From positions 6,743 to 70,742 of the forward strand of contig NZ_QRVG01000011.1 of NCBI RefSeq assembly GCF_003459245.1: a stretch of DNA of 64,000 nucleotides, read 5' to 3'. Positions 47,207 through 54,849 of this stretch are shown here, one piece after another. The stretch comes from Collinsella sp. AF23-2. Its GTDB lineage: Bacteria; Actinomycetota; Coriobacteriia; Coriobacteriales; Coriobacteriaceae. Made by a program: the position numbers and the translations under genes. How positions within the stretch are numbered: the stretch's first letter is position 1; each line of letters opens with the position of its first letter. The notes beneath the pieces were generated by a model, which was not told the DNA's origin, did not search any database, and saw nothing but the letters and a program-made list of their open reading frames with translations.

Positions 47207-47552
47207 GCGAACTCCCCCTTTATCTAACTACAGTGTTTGCAGGGAGATGTTACCGCATCGTTTCGTCGACGTGTTCGAAACCGTCTCCATAATTGGCGAT
47301 TTTTACGTTTGCGCAATTCGGCGAGCGGCTGGATTTCCTCGGCAGACGATGCTTTTGACAAATATCGCCCCGCCGTCGCCGACCGCTCGATTGTCGCTCG
47401 AAAAAAGTTGAAGTAATTATTTCCATCTTTTACCTGCGGAGATGTCAATCCGTCAAGCATTTGGTCAGAAATTGGTCAAGTAGCGGCTGATACGGTCGGC
47501 GTCGACAGCCAAAACCGATAGAAGTTTTGGCCCCAGAAGCAGGGAGGTTCCC
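47207..47552. promoter_or_regulatory. Divergent promoter region of the lactate operon
   Basis: A 346-base gap between divergent genes with no supportable coding. A direct repeat TTGGTCA-GAAA-TTGGTCA at 47461-47478 resembles half-sites of GntR/FadR-type operators, which often control lactate genes (LldR), but symmetry is direct rather than inverted. An A+T-rich stretch at 47400-47440 could hold a promoter. Confidence 0.35.
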
Positions 47553-47849
47553 ATGGCATATTACTGGCCCCAGTACGGCGTCGCCATCGAGGTCGACGAC
47601 GATCCCTATCTCCTGCCTTTCGACGAAGAGGCGTTCCCCGAAACGGCGGTCTACCACGTCACCACCGATGTTATCTGCGACCCCGAGTCGTTCTCGGCGC
47701 TCGCCCACCACATCGCGCGTATCCACGACATCGAGCTCCCTCACGACTTTGACGAGCTCATCTACTCGCGCCGCCTGATGCTTCACATGCTCTTTGGAGC
47801 GGACCCGTCCACGTTCGCACGTGTCTACACCACCAAGGACGCCGCATGA
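47553..47849 (+). CDS. Unknown small cytoplasmic protein
   Basis: A 98-residue acidic protein with no recognised family and no membrane segment or signal peptide. It begins MAYYWPQYGVAIEVDDDPY. The strong ribosome site AGGGAGGTTCCC and the ATGA overlap with the next gene support it as real. It is first in a row of secreted-protein genes, so it may assist their export or control. Confidence 0.6.
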   Translation: MAYYWPQYGVAIEVDDDPYLLPFDEEAFPETAVYHVTTDVICDPESFSALAHHIARIHDIELPHDFDELIYSRRLMLHMLFGADPSTFARVYTTKDAA

Positions 47850-48355
47850 GTGCGAAGAAGCCGCCCCGCCTCGCAGGACTGGGGCGTCGCAAGAAACTCG
47901 TCGTTGTCTGTCTGGCTATCGTCTGCGCCCTTGTCGCCGTAGGACTATACGCCTGGCAGTCGCAGCCCGTGCCCGAAGCGGGCGCCTCAGTCACGACGGC
48001 AGAGGGTAAATCGCGACAAGAAATCCAAGATGAGCTCGATGCCATCGTCCGCGACAACATGATGACGATTTCGGTCGCGCCGGTCGCTCAGCTACAGGAG
48101 GACGGCAAGCTGCGCGTCAACGTGCAAAACGTCCAAGACAATAAATTTCCCCAGCGATTCCGCGTCATCCAAAACGACGAGACCATGTACGAATCCGGTG
48201 TGGTCGAGACCGGCAAGACAATCGAGACGTGCCCCGCCGGCGACATCAAAGAAGGCGAGGCATACATCGAGATCCAGGCACTCGATGCCAAGACCCTCGA
48301 CAGCCACGGCAATCCGACACGTGTCAAGGTACGGGTTGAGCAAGCCGAGAACTAG
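47846..48355 (+). CDS. Unknown membrane-anchored extracellular protein
   Basis: A 169-residue protein: a basic start (KKPPRLAGLGRRKK) then one hydrophobic segment at about 17-40 and a 125-residue outer domain (VAPVAQLQEDGKLRVNVQNVQ to VKVRVEQ) that looks all-beta. It is probably N-terminally anchored with the domain outside. Translationally coupled to the previous gene by ATGA. No known family. Confidence 0.65.
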   Translation: MSAKKPPRLAGLGRRKKLVVVCLAIVCALVAVGLYAWQSQPVPEAGASVTTAEGKSRQEIQDELDAIVRDNMMTISVAPVAQLQEDGKLRVNVQNVQDNKFPQRFRVIQNDETMYESGVVETGKTIETCPAGDIKEGEAYIEIQALDAKTLDSHGNPTRVKVRVEQAEN

Positions 48356-48445
48356 CTTTTTCGACCGACGCGGCACCGCACGCAATTCACCAGCATTCGT
48401 CCAATCATCGCGGGGACGGCCCGCGGCGAATAGAAAGGAACGACC

Positions 48446-49045
48446 ATGGACATCACCAGGAACATGAACGGAGCCAGAGCGCTCGTCGTGGGCGCAGGGC
48501 TCGCGCTCTCGCTCGCAATGGGCGCCGCCCCGACGCCAGCTCTGGCAGCCGGGCGCGTTGGAACCACAAAAGTAATGGTCAGGACCGAGATCGACAACGT
48601 AGAGTTCAAAGTTCCGACGGTTATTCCCTTCGTCGCCAAGGCCGACGGCACGCTTCAGGGCCCCTCAGAAGACGCGACCACCATCGACAATCATTCGGCC
48701 TACGGCATCCATGTCACCAACATGAAGATCGACGCCATGAACACCTGGACCATTGCCGCCGACGCCAAGGCCGGAACCGCGCAGAATTCCATCGACTTTA
48801 AGGTCGGCCCCAACGGCGCACTCCAGAACGCCAGCGCCGCAATGCAGGAGACGGGCCTCGATCTTTCCAAGAATGCAGCCTTCGACATGGGCTACCAGGG
48901 CATTGCCGGCGGCACGGACAAAATTAAGCTCAAGACAAGCGGAAACGTCGCCCGCGTCACGCGCGACATCTTCCGCGTAACCGGCGAAGGCGATCAAGTT
49001 GCAACGATCACCTGGACGGTCGAGCCCGGTGCGCACACGGCATAA
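48446..49045 (+). CDS. Secreted protein with Sec signal peptide, WxL-like features
   Basis: A 199-residue protein with a good Sec signal peptide; cleavage is likely after PALA near residue 34. The mature part is rich in Thr, Asp and Ala, and probably beta-sandwich. NTWTIAADAK and the closing ATITWTVEP recall the WxL cell-wall-binding domain, but the match is partial. ATG at 48446 follows AGAAAGGAACGACC. It belongs to the surface-protein cluster. Confidence 0.65.
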   Translation: MDITRNMNGARALVVGAGLALSLAMGAAPTPALAAGRVGTTKVMVRTEIDNVEFKVPTVIPFVAKADGTLQGPSEDATTIDNHSAYGIHVTNMKIDAMNTWTIAADAKAGTAQNSIDFKVGPNGALQNASAAMQETGLDLSKNAAFDMGYQGIAGGTDKIKLKTSGNVARVTRDIFRVTGEGDQVATITWTVEPGAHTA

Positions 49046-49310
49046 GGCCGTCGCCCTGGCCACCGCCGTCAGTATCCTAGCGTTTGGGCCAGCCATGGCC
49101 TTTGCCCAGCAAGAACAGGCGCAGGCCGCCACGCAGGTGACGGTCGACCTCTCGGAGCTCGACCGCGGCAACTGCAAGGAACCGTTGGCACAGACAGACG
49201 ACAGACGATGGCTCTTGGCAGCAGGCGCCACGACAGCAGGCGCGGGAACCGCCGGCCTCGGTCTGCACATCAAACGCAGCCAGAAACGAAACACGGACAG
49301 GCCGCACTAA
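49029..49310 (+). CDS. Small exported protein with C-terminal membrane segment
   Basis: A 93-residue protein starting with GTG at 49029, overlapping the previous gene by 17 bases. A signal peptide (ALATAVSILAFGPAMAFA) is followed by a short linker and a second hydrophobic stretch (WLLAAGATTAGAGTAGLGL) ending in KRSQKR. This layout resembles small cell-wall-sorted or pilus-like proteins, although no LPXTG motif is seen. The overlap and spacing support expression with its neighbours. No ribosome site is strong. Confidence 0.55.
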   Translation: MRTRHKAVALATAVSILAFGPAMAFAQQEQAQAATQVTVDLSELDRGNCKEPLAQTDDRRWLLAAGATTAGAGTAGLGLHIKRSQKRNTDRPH

Positions 49311-49328
49311 ATTAGCTAAGGAGACCCC

Positions 49329-50759
49329 ATGGCATCGAAGAACCTTTTGCCCGTCGTCGCACTCTGCGGCGCGCTCGCAACCGGAACGCCTGTCGCCGCT
49401 TGGGCGACTCCCGTCATGGCAGACTCCTTACCAGCAGCCCTAAGCTCCGCACCAAATCCGTCGAGCGCCATTGCGTGCAAGCGTTTTTCGTTCGCACAGG
49501 CCGCAATCTCAACCTCGGGATGCCTTCGTCGTAATACGGACGGCTCGATAGTCGTGGATATCAATCGTTCGAACAAGGCAAACGGCTCCCAGGCGGGGTG
49601 CGCCGTCTGCACGTGGCGCTCGGTTGTGCTCGATGCAGATGGCGATCCGTGCGATTTGGGGTTGCGCATCGATATCGCTTCGGTCGATGACTCGGCGAAC
49701 GGAGCGAAGGTCGCCTTCGACGGTGCGTTTTTCGAGAAAGGAGGCGGTATATGTCTGGGCTGCGCCGCCGCGAATGCAGACGATGTGCAGCCCACCCTCT
49801 CATTCACGGCATCGCTGCGGCTGACCAAGGCGGGCACCGATGCCATCGCGGCGGGAGAAGCATCCCTGCTGTTCTACGCCGCCAGCACCGAAGACACAGA
49901 CATTCATTTCGAGAAGCCAGCCGGATCGCTCAGCCTTACGCGCGGGACGGAGGCAGGCCCTATTGCGATCGATACCCACACGCTAGGCAGGCAACGCATT
50001 CTTGCCGACCCGGCGCTTCTCGAGATGGAGTGGAACGGATCCGGAGCCGTCGGGATTGTCCCCTCCGCGCTTGACGCCAAGACGCTCCCCTCAAACGACG
50101 AACCCATCAACGCAACCATACAAGAAGAGAGCACGGACAAAGAAGCAGGTGCGGGCGACACGCCGTCGCCGACAAACAGCGTCCCAGCTTCTTTCGAAGC
50201 ACCGAATGAGCCCGCTACCGGTCCAAACGATCCCGAGCTCGCGGACAGTCTGGGGCTTGCTGATCCTCAGGAGATCGATGAAGGTAACTGCTGCGTGCTT
50301 GCCGCCCTCGACCACACAGAGGTCATCGATGCTGCAAACATCGAAGTTGCCGCCGCCAATCAGCCCGTCCGCAAGTCGGCCATCATCGCATTTCCCGAAT
50401 CCATCGAAGTCGTCTTTTTGCCATCGGGCGAGGTCGTGGCCCCAACACTGCTCACCTTGTTGGGCGCCAAGAATACTCGAAACGAAATTAAAAAGGTCAC
50501 GGTTGTCGACCCTGCAACCACCGCTAAACTGCGTCTATACGCCGTTGCCCCAGACGGAGGCAAGACCTTGGAATTCGATGGCGACACACTTCTAGCCTGG
50601 CGACGTCTGGACATTATGCAAGACGTCTCGTATCAGATCGAACTCGAAGGGTTTGATCGTGCCCGCGATGCCAATATCATCGCCGCGGCTATTGAATCCC
50701 CGCAGCGGCTTATGACACTGCGCTTTGACTACTACCCCTATGTCCCGACAACCACCTGA
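49329..50759 (+). CDS. Large secreted protein of unknown function
   Basis: A 476-residue exported protein. The signal peptide ends near AWATPVMA (about residue 31). The mature chain contains several cysteine pairs (GCAVC, GICLGC, NCCVL), a low-complexity acidic Thr/Ser/Pro linker (about 255-310) and a C-terminal beta-rich domain (SIEVVFLPSGEVVAPTLLTLLG). It has no sorting signal or known family. ATG at 49329 follows AAGGAGACCCC. Closes the cluster of surface proteins. Confidence 0.65.
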   Translation: MASKNLLPVVALCGALATGTPVAAWATPVMADSLPAALSSAPNPSSAIACKRFSFAQAAISTSGCLRRNTDGSIVVDINRSNKANGSQAGCAVCTWRSVVLDADGDPCDLGLRIDIASVDDSANGAKVAFDGAFFEKGGGICLGCAAANADDVQPTLSFTASLRLTKAGTDAIAAGEASLLFYAASTEDTDIHFEKPAGSLSLTRGTEAGPIAIDTHTLGRQRILADPALLEMEWNGSGAVGIVPSALDAKTLPSNDEPINATIQEESTDKEAGAGDTPSPTNSVPASFEAPNEPATGPNDPELADSLGLADPQEIDEGNCCVLAALDHTEVIDAANIEVAAANQPVRKSAIIAFPESIEVVFLPSGEVVAPTLLTLLGAKNTRNEIKKVTVVDPATTAKLRLYAVAPDGGKTLEFDGDTLLAWRRLDIMQDVSYQIELEGFDRARDANIIAAAIESPQRLMTLRFDYYPYVPTTT

Positions 50760-50877
50760 GGCTTAAATGCTGCGCATCATTCCTAATACCACTTATATAA
50801 CGTATTAGATGAGTCGCGATGTGCCTCGCATTTCGTTCTGCTACGATTGCCACGTTGGCATCAATACAGGAGGGCTC

Positions 50878-51594
50878 ATGCCGGGCTTGGGAACAATCAT
50901 CAACGTTGCGCTTTTAGTTGCGGGCGGTCTTTTGGGATTAGCGGGCGGCCGCTTCATTACACCGCGCATCCAAGACACGCTCATGAAAGCATCGGGGCTG
51001 TGCGTCCTGTTTATCGGCCTGGGCGGCACCATGCAAAAGATGCTCATCATCGATGGAAAGGCGCTAGCGACCACCGGTACCACCATGCTCATCGTCTCAT
51101 TTGCGCTCGGCTCGCTCATCGGCGAGGCCGTCAACTTGGAAGCCGCCATCGAGAACCTTGGCGAATGGCTCAAGCGCAAGACTGGCAGTGAGGGCGATAA
51201 CGAGTTCACCAACGCTTTTGTCTCGACTTCACTCACCGTGTGCATTGGCGCCATGGCCATTGTGGGATCGATCCAGGACGGTCTGCTCGGCGACTGGTCA
51301 ACGCTTGCCCTCAAGGGCGCACTGGACTGCATCATCGTCTGCACCATGACGGCCTCGCTTGGCCGCGGCTGCATCTTCTCGGCCCTGCCCGTCGCCGTGT
51401 TCCAGGGGACGATCACGTTGTTTGCCGGCGCGCTCTCCCCCATCATGACCACAGCTGCCCTCAACAGCCTTTCGCTCGTAGGTTCCATGCTCATCTTCTG
51501 TGTCGGCGTCAACCTCATCCGTCCTCAGACCTTCCGCACGGCCAATATGCTTCCCTCCGTCGTCATCGCCGTCATCTACGCCCTCCTGTTCTAA
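50878..51594 (+). CDS. DUF554 membrane protein
   Basis: A 238-residue integral membrane protein with six to seven hydrophobic segments. GTIINVALLVAGGLLGL, the conserved FVSTSLTVCIGAMAIVGSIQDGLLGD and GVNLI near the C-terminus identify the DUF554 family, thought to be transporters. Substrate unknown. ATG at 50878 has ACAGGAGGGCTC upstream; the longer reading to 50809 has no such site. Just upstream of the Shango-like genes. Confidence 0.85.
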   Translation: MPGLGTIINVALLVAGGLLGLAGGRFITPRIQDTLMKASGLCVLFIGLGGTMQKMLIIDGKALATTGTTMLIVSFALGSLIGEAVNLEAAIENLGEWLKRKTGSEGDNEFTNAFVSTSLTVCIGAMAIVGSIQDGLLGDWSTLALKGALDCIIVCTMTASLGRGCIFSALPVAVFQGTITLFAGALSPIMTTAALNSLSLVGSMLIFCVGVNLIRPQTFRTANMLPSVVIAVIYALLF

Positions 51595-51681
51595 ATCTAT
51601 CAACGCAGCGGCATCTCGAACATCTGTTTGATGCTGTGCTATGATATGAGGTCACCGTAGCTGTGTTCGAGAGGAGGAGCG

Positions 51682-53436
51682 GTGGCCGACCAGGACATCA
51701 AGATGCTCATCGAGCGCATCATGGCCGAGGCCCGGACCCATCAGTCCGCCCGCTTCTCAAACGAAACCTACGCAGACGAGCCGATTCTCAAAACCGGCCG
51801 ACAGATGCAGAATTTCCTCCCCGACCAGTACCGTAAAATGCGCGAGATATCGCGCTGGCAGGATGACCCCAAGGGCGGTGCGGGCCGCTGGCTTTCGGAA
51901 GCCGAGCTTTTTTACCGCCAGGGCCTGCTGATGGCCGACTTTGAGGACGACTGTCCCTACAACGGCACCTTTAAGTCGTACTTTCCCACCTACAACGCCA
52001 TGAGCGACCGGCAGCTGCGCGGCTACTTTACCTGGCGTGCCCAAGTGCGCCGCGGAACCGTCGAGGAAACGTCTACGTCCTTTGCCTTTCTGTATCTCTA
52101 TGAGCTGATCTGCGGCATTGGCGTAGATGATCCACTCGATGGTTTTAACAAGATCAGGGCTTTTTGGGATGTCTATCGCGCCTTCGAGCCCGGCATCGAC
52201 CGGTTTGCGCGCGTGTGGCTGCAAGATTACGCCGTGTTCCACGGGCTCGACCCCAAGCTGCTTCGCGACTCTAAAACCGTCATGTTCGATAACGCCCTTA
52301 TCGAACTGCGGCGCGCGGCACGAGACCTTGTACCGGCACCGTCCGGCCAGACCCCTAAGCGTCGCAAAACCTCCGAGCCCACGCTCCCCCTTCCGCCCGA
52401 TGAGGTGCGCGAGGAGCGACTCATGGCCGCCATCAACGCCCTCTCCACGTACAACCTAAGTAGCTCGCGGCTCGACCGCAGCCACCACCGCGATCTGCGC
52501 CACGTGGCGTGCGCCGTGTATGTCCGCATGGCGCGCTACTATGACACGCACCGAAAGACCGGCATCGTGGCAAGTTTATTTGGGGAGGAGACGGCAATGC
52601 CCTACACCATGTTTGCCTCGGCCGTATTCTTTGCGCCCGAGCGCCACGAGGACTGCGAATACCGTCTGGACCCCATCCATATCTACCGTTGCCAAAACGG
52701 CTTTTGGGAATGCATGCGTATCCACGGTAGTAGGCAAAAGAGCAGCAAGCTCGGTGAAATGATGCGCGCCTGCGACCAACGCCTGCGCCTGGCGCTGGAC
52801 CCTGCCCATCCCCTTAAGGAAGAAAAGGTCCCCAAATATCTGGCCAAGATTATCGATGACGAGATTGTGGCATGGCTTTCGTGGGACGCCGCACACCAGC
52901 CCGTCAAGATCGATATCGATCTGAGTCAGCTGGGGCATATTCGGAGCGCCGCCGCACAAACGCGCGAGGCGCTTTTGATTGACGAGGAACGCGAGGACGG
53001 CTCGTCCGCAGAAGCCGAGGCAGCGGACTCAGGGCAACCGGAAGCCGAGCCCGTAGCCGACGCGATGGTCGAGGCGGTCGCGGCGGCTGCAGGGCAGGAC
53101 GAGTCCGACGAGCCGACCATATCCACCGAACAGTTTGGTGTCGTGGCACCGCTTCTCGCGCCGACGCCCACGTTCGCAGCTGCTACGCCCGCTGACGCCA
53201 CAAACGAACTCGCGCCCGCCGCAAACGCCTATCTCCGCGCTCTGCTCGAGCACAACGCAGTACAGGCGGAATCGGCGGTAGTGCAATCGGAGCAGAGCGA
53301 GGACATGCTCGTCGATACCATCAACGAGGCGCTCTTTGACCTGGTGGGCGACACCGTAATTGAATTTAGCGCAGCAGGGCCGCAGATTATCGAGGACTAC
53401 GAAGCAGACGTGAGAGGATACCTAGACCATGAGTGA
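51682..53436 (+). CDS. sngA: TerB-domain protein of a Shango-type defence system (SngA)
   Basis: A 584-residue cytoplasmic protein. About residues 80-240 fit the TerB-N family (YNAMSDRQLRGYFTWRAQVR, then SFAFLYLYELICGIG) and about 250-430 the following TerB/TerB-C region. Residues 435-580 are an acidic, low-complexity tail. TerB modules are found in phage-defence systems including Shango, whose other two genes follow immediately. It overlaps sngB by eight bases. Start is GTG at 51682 after GAGGAGGAGCG. Molecular role is not established. Confidence 0.82.
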   Translation: MADQDIKMLIERIMAEARTHQSARFSNETYADEPILKTGRQMQNFLPDQYRKMREISRWQDDPKGGAGRWLSEAELFYRQGLLMADFEDDCPYNGTFKSYFPTYNAMSDRQLRGYFTWRAQVRRGTVEETSTSFAFLYLYELICGIGVDDPLDGFNKIRAFWDVYRAFEPGIDRFARVWLQDYAVFHGLDPKLLRDSKTVMFDNALIELRRAARDLVPAPSGQTPKRRKTSEPTLPLPPDEVREERLMAAINALSTYNLSSSRLDRSHHRDLRHVACAVYVRMARYYDTHRKTGIVASLFGEETAMPYTMFASAVFFAPERHEDCEYRLDPIHIYRCQNGFWECMRIHGSRQKSSKLGEMMRACDQRLRLALDPAHPLKEEKVPKYLAKIIDDEIVAWLSWDAAHQPVKIDIDLSQLGHIRSAAAQTREALLIDEEREDGSSAEAEAADSGQPEAEPVADAMVEAVAAAAGQDESDEPTISTEQFGVVAPLLAPTPTFAAATPADATNELAPAANAYLRALLEHNAVQAESAVVQSEQSEDMLVDTINEALFDLVGDTVIEFSAAGPQIIEDYEADVRGYLDHE

Positions 53437-54733
53437 TACCGCATCCGCAGCACCTCGCGTGCCCAAGCGCGTCGCTGCCGTCATTCTCAACTCGCTCAAG
53501 GGCGGCGTGGTCCCGCGCATCGGCCTTCCTTACATCACCGTAGGGCGCGAGGTCGAGATCCGCGCCCTGCTCACCGATCTGAGTCTCATCGCCGACGGTG
53601 GCGCGAGCTTCCGCTTTCTGGTCGGTCGTTACGGCGCCGGCAAGAGCTTTTTGCTCCAGACTATCCGCACGCACGCCATGGGCGAGGGGTTCGTCGTCGC
53701 TGATGCCGACCTGTCGCCCGAGCGCCGCCTGCAGGGCGGTCAGGGACAGGGCCTTGCCACCTACCGCGAGCTCATCCGCAATATATCGACCAAGACGCGC
53801 CCCGAGGGCGGTGCGCTCAACCTTATTCTGGATCGCTGGGTCGCCTCGTGTGCCGACGTCGACGAGTCGGTCGTCAATGCCCAACTGGCCCCGCTCGAGG
53901 AGATGGTCCACGGCTTCGACTTCACCCGCATGCTCCGCCGCTATCGCATGGCCGCATCCGGGGGCGACGAAGAGACCATGAGCCGCGTGACCAAATGGAT
54001 TCGCGGCGAATACCGCACCAAGAGCGAGGCACGCGCCGAGCTGGGCTCCTCGACCATCATCAGCGATGACGACTGGTACGACTACGTTAAGCTCATTGCG
54101 CGCTTTTTGGTTTGCAGTGGCTACAAGGGCATGCTGGTGCTCATCGACGAGCTCGTGAATCTGTATAAGATTCCCAACGCCATCACGCGCCAATACAACT
54201 ACGAGAAGATCCTGACTATGTACAACGACACGCTCCAGGGCAAGGCGCAGTACCTGGGCATGATCATGGGCGGCACGCCAACCTCCATCGAAGACCGCCG
54301 CCGCGGCGTGTTCTCCTACGAGGCCCTGCGCAGCCGACTCGCTCAGGGCCGCTTTGCGCGCGAAGACCTTAAGGACATGCTCGCGCCCATCATCCGCCTG
54401 CAGCCACTCACCTACGAGGAGCTACTGGTGCTCATCGAAAAACTCATGCAGATCCATGCCGGCTACTTTGGCTGGACGCCCACGCTTGCCGAAAACGACT
54501 TGGTGGACTTTCTCAAGATTGAGTTCGGCCGCGTGGGAACCGATACGCACTTGACGCCGCGTGAGGTTATCCGTGACTTTATCGAGCTGCTCGATATCCT
54601 GTGTCAGAACCCCGATGCAAATGTGGCCGAGCTGCTGCAAGGCGTCGGCGGCGACGCGCTGGCGCCGGCAGCCGCAACAGGCGACACCGGCACCGCAGGC
54701 GGCAACCGCAACTTCGCCGAGTTCACCATCTAA
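53429..54733 (+). CDS. sngB: P-loop ATPase of a Shango-type defence system (SngB; BrxD-like)
   Basis: A 434-residue ATPase of the DUF2791/BrxD type. Walker A is GRYGAGKS (66-73), Walker B is LVLIDE (236-241) followed by LVNLYKIPN, and a sensor-like MIMGGTPTSIEDRRRG segment follows. The family occurs in BREX type 2 (BrxD) and in Shango. It presumably couples ATP hydrolysis to the helicase made by the next gene. A hairpin lies right after its stop codon. Confidence 0.85.
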   Translation: MSDTASAAPRVPKRVAAVILNSLKGGVVPRIGLPYITVGREVEIRALLTDLSLIADGGASFRFLVGRYGAGKSFLLQTIRTHAMGEGFVVADADLSPERRLQGGQGQGLATYRELIRNISTKTRPEGGALNLILDRWVASCADVDESVVNAQLAPLEEMVHGFDFTRMLRRYRMAASGGDEETMSRVTKWIRGEYRTKSEARAELGSSTIISDDDWYDYVKLIARFLVCSGYKGMLVLIDELVNLYKIPNAITRQYNYEKILTMYNDTLQGKAQYLGMIMGGTPTSIEDRRRGVFSYEALRSRLAQGRFAREDLKDMLAPIIRLQPLTYEELLVLIEKLMQIHAGYFGWTPTLAENDLVDFLKIEFGRVGTDTHLTPREVIRDFIELLDILCQNPDANVAELLQGVGGDALAPAAATGDTGTAGGNRNFAEFTI

Positions 54734-54770
54734 CCTACCAAAAAGGGACAGGTTTATTTTGGCAGGTTTT
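54734..54770 (+). other. Hairpin between sngB and sngC
   Basis: CCTACCAAAA and TTTTGGCAGG form a ten-base stem with one mismatch, a 13-base loop containing AGGGACAGG, then TTTT. It begins one base after the sngB stop. It may attenuate sngC or be a REP-like insertion; the 84-base gap that remains is otherwise filled with what reads like out-of-frame coding sequence. Confidence 0.45.
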
Positions 54771-54849
54771 ATCTGGGCAAACGTTGAAGCAGTAATGCAG
54801 CAAGCCGTTGCCAGCCGCGTTGAGAGATTCGTTGTTGAAAGGAGGCCCC

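Noticed and set aside
54808-54849. Longer start for the helicase gene
   Set aside because: No ribosome site precedes 54808, whereas GTG at 54850 follows GGAGG at proper spacing.
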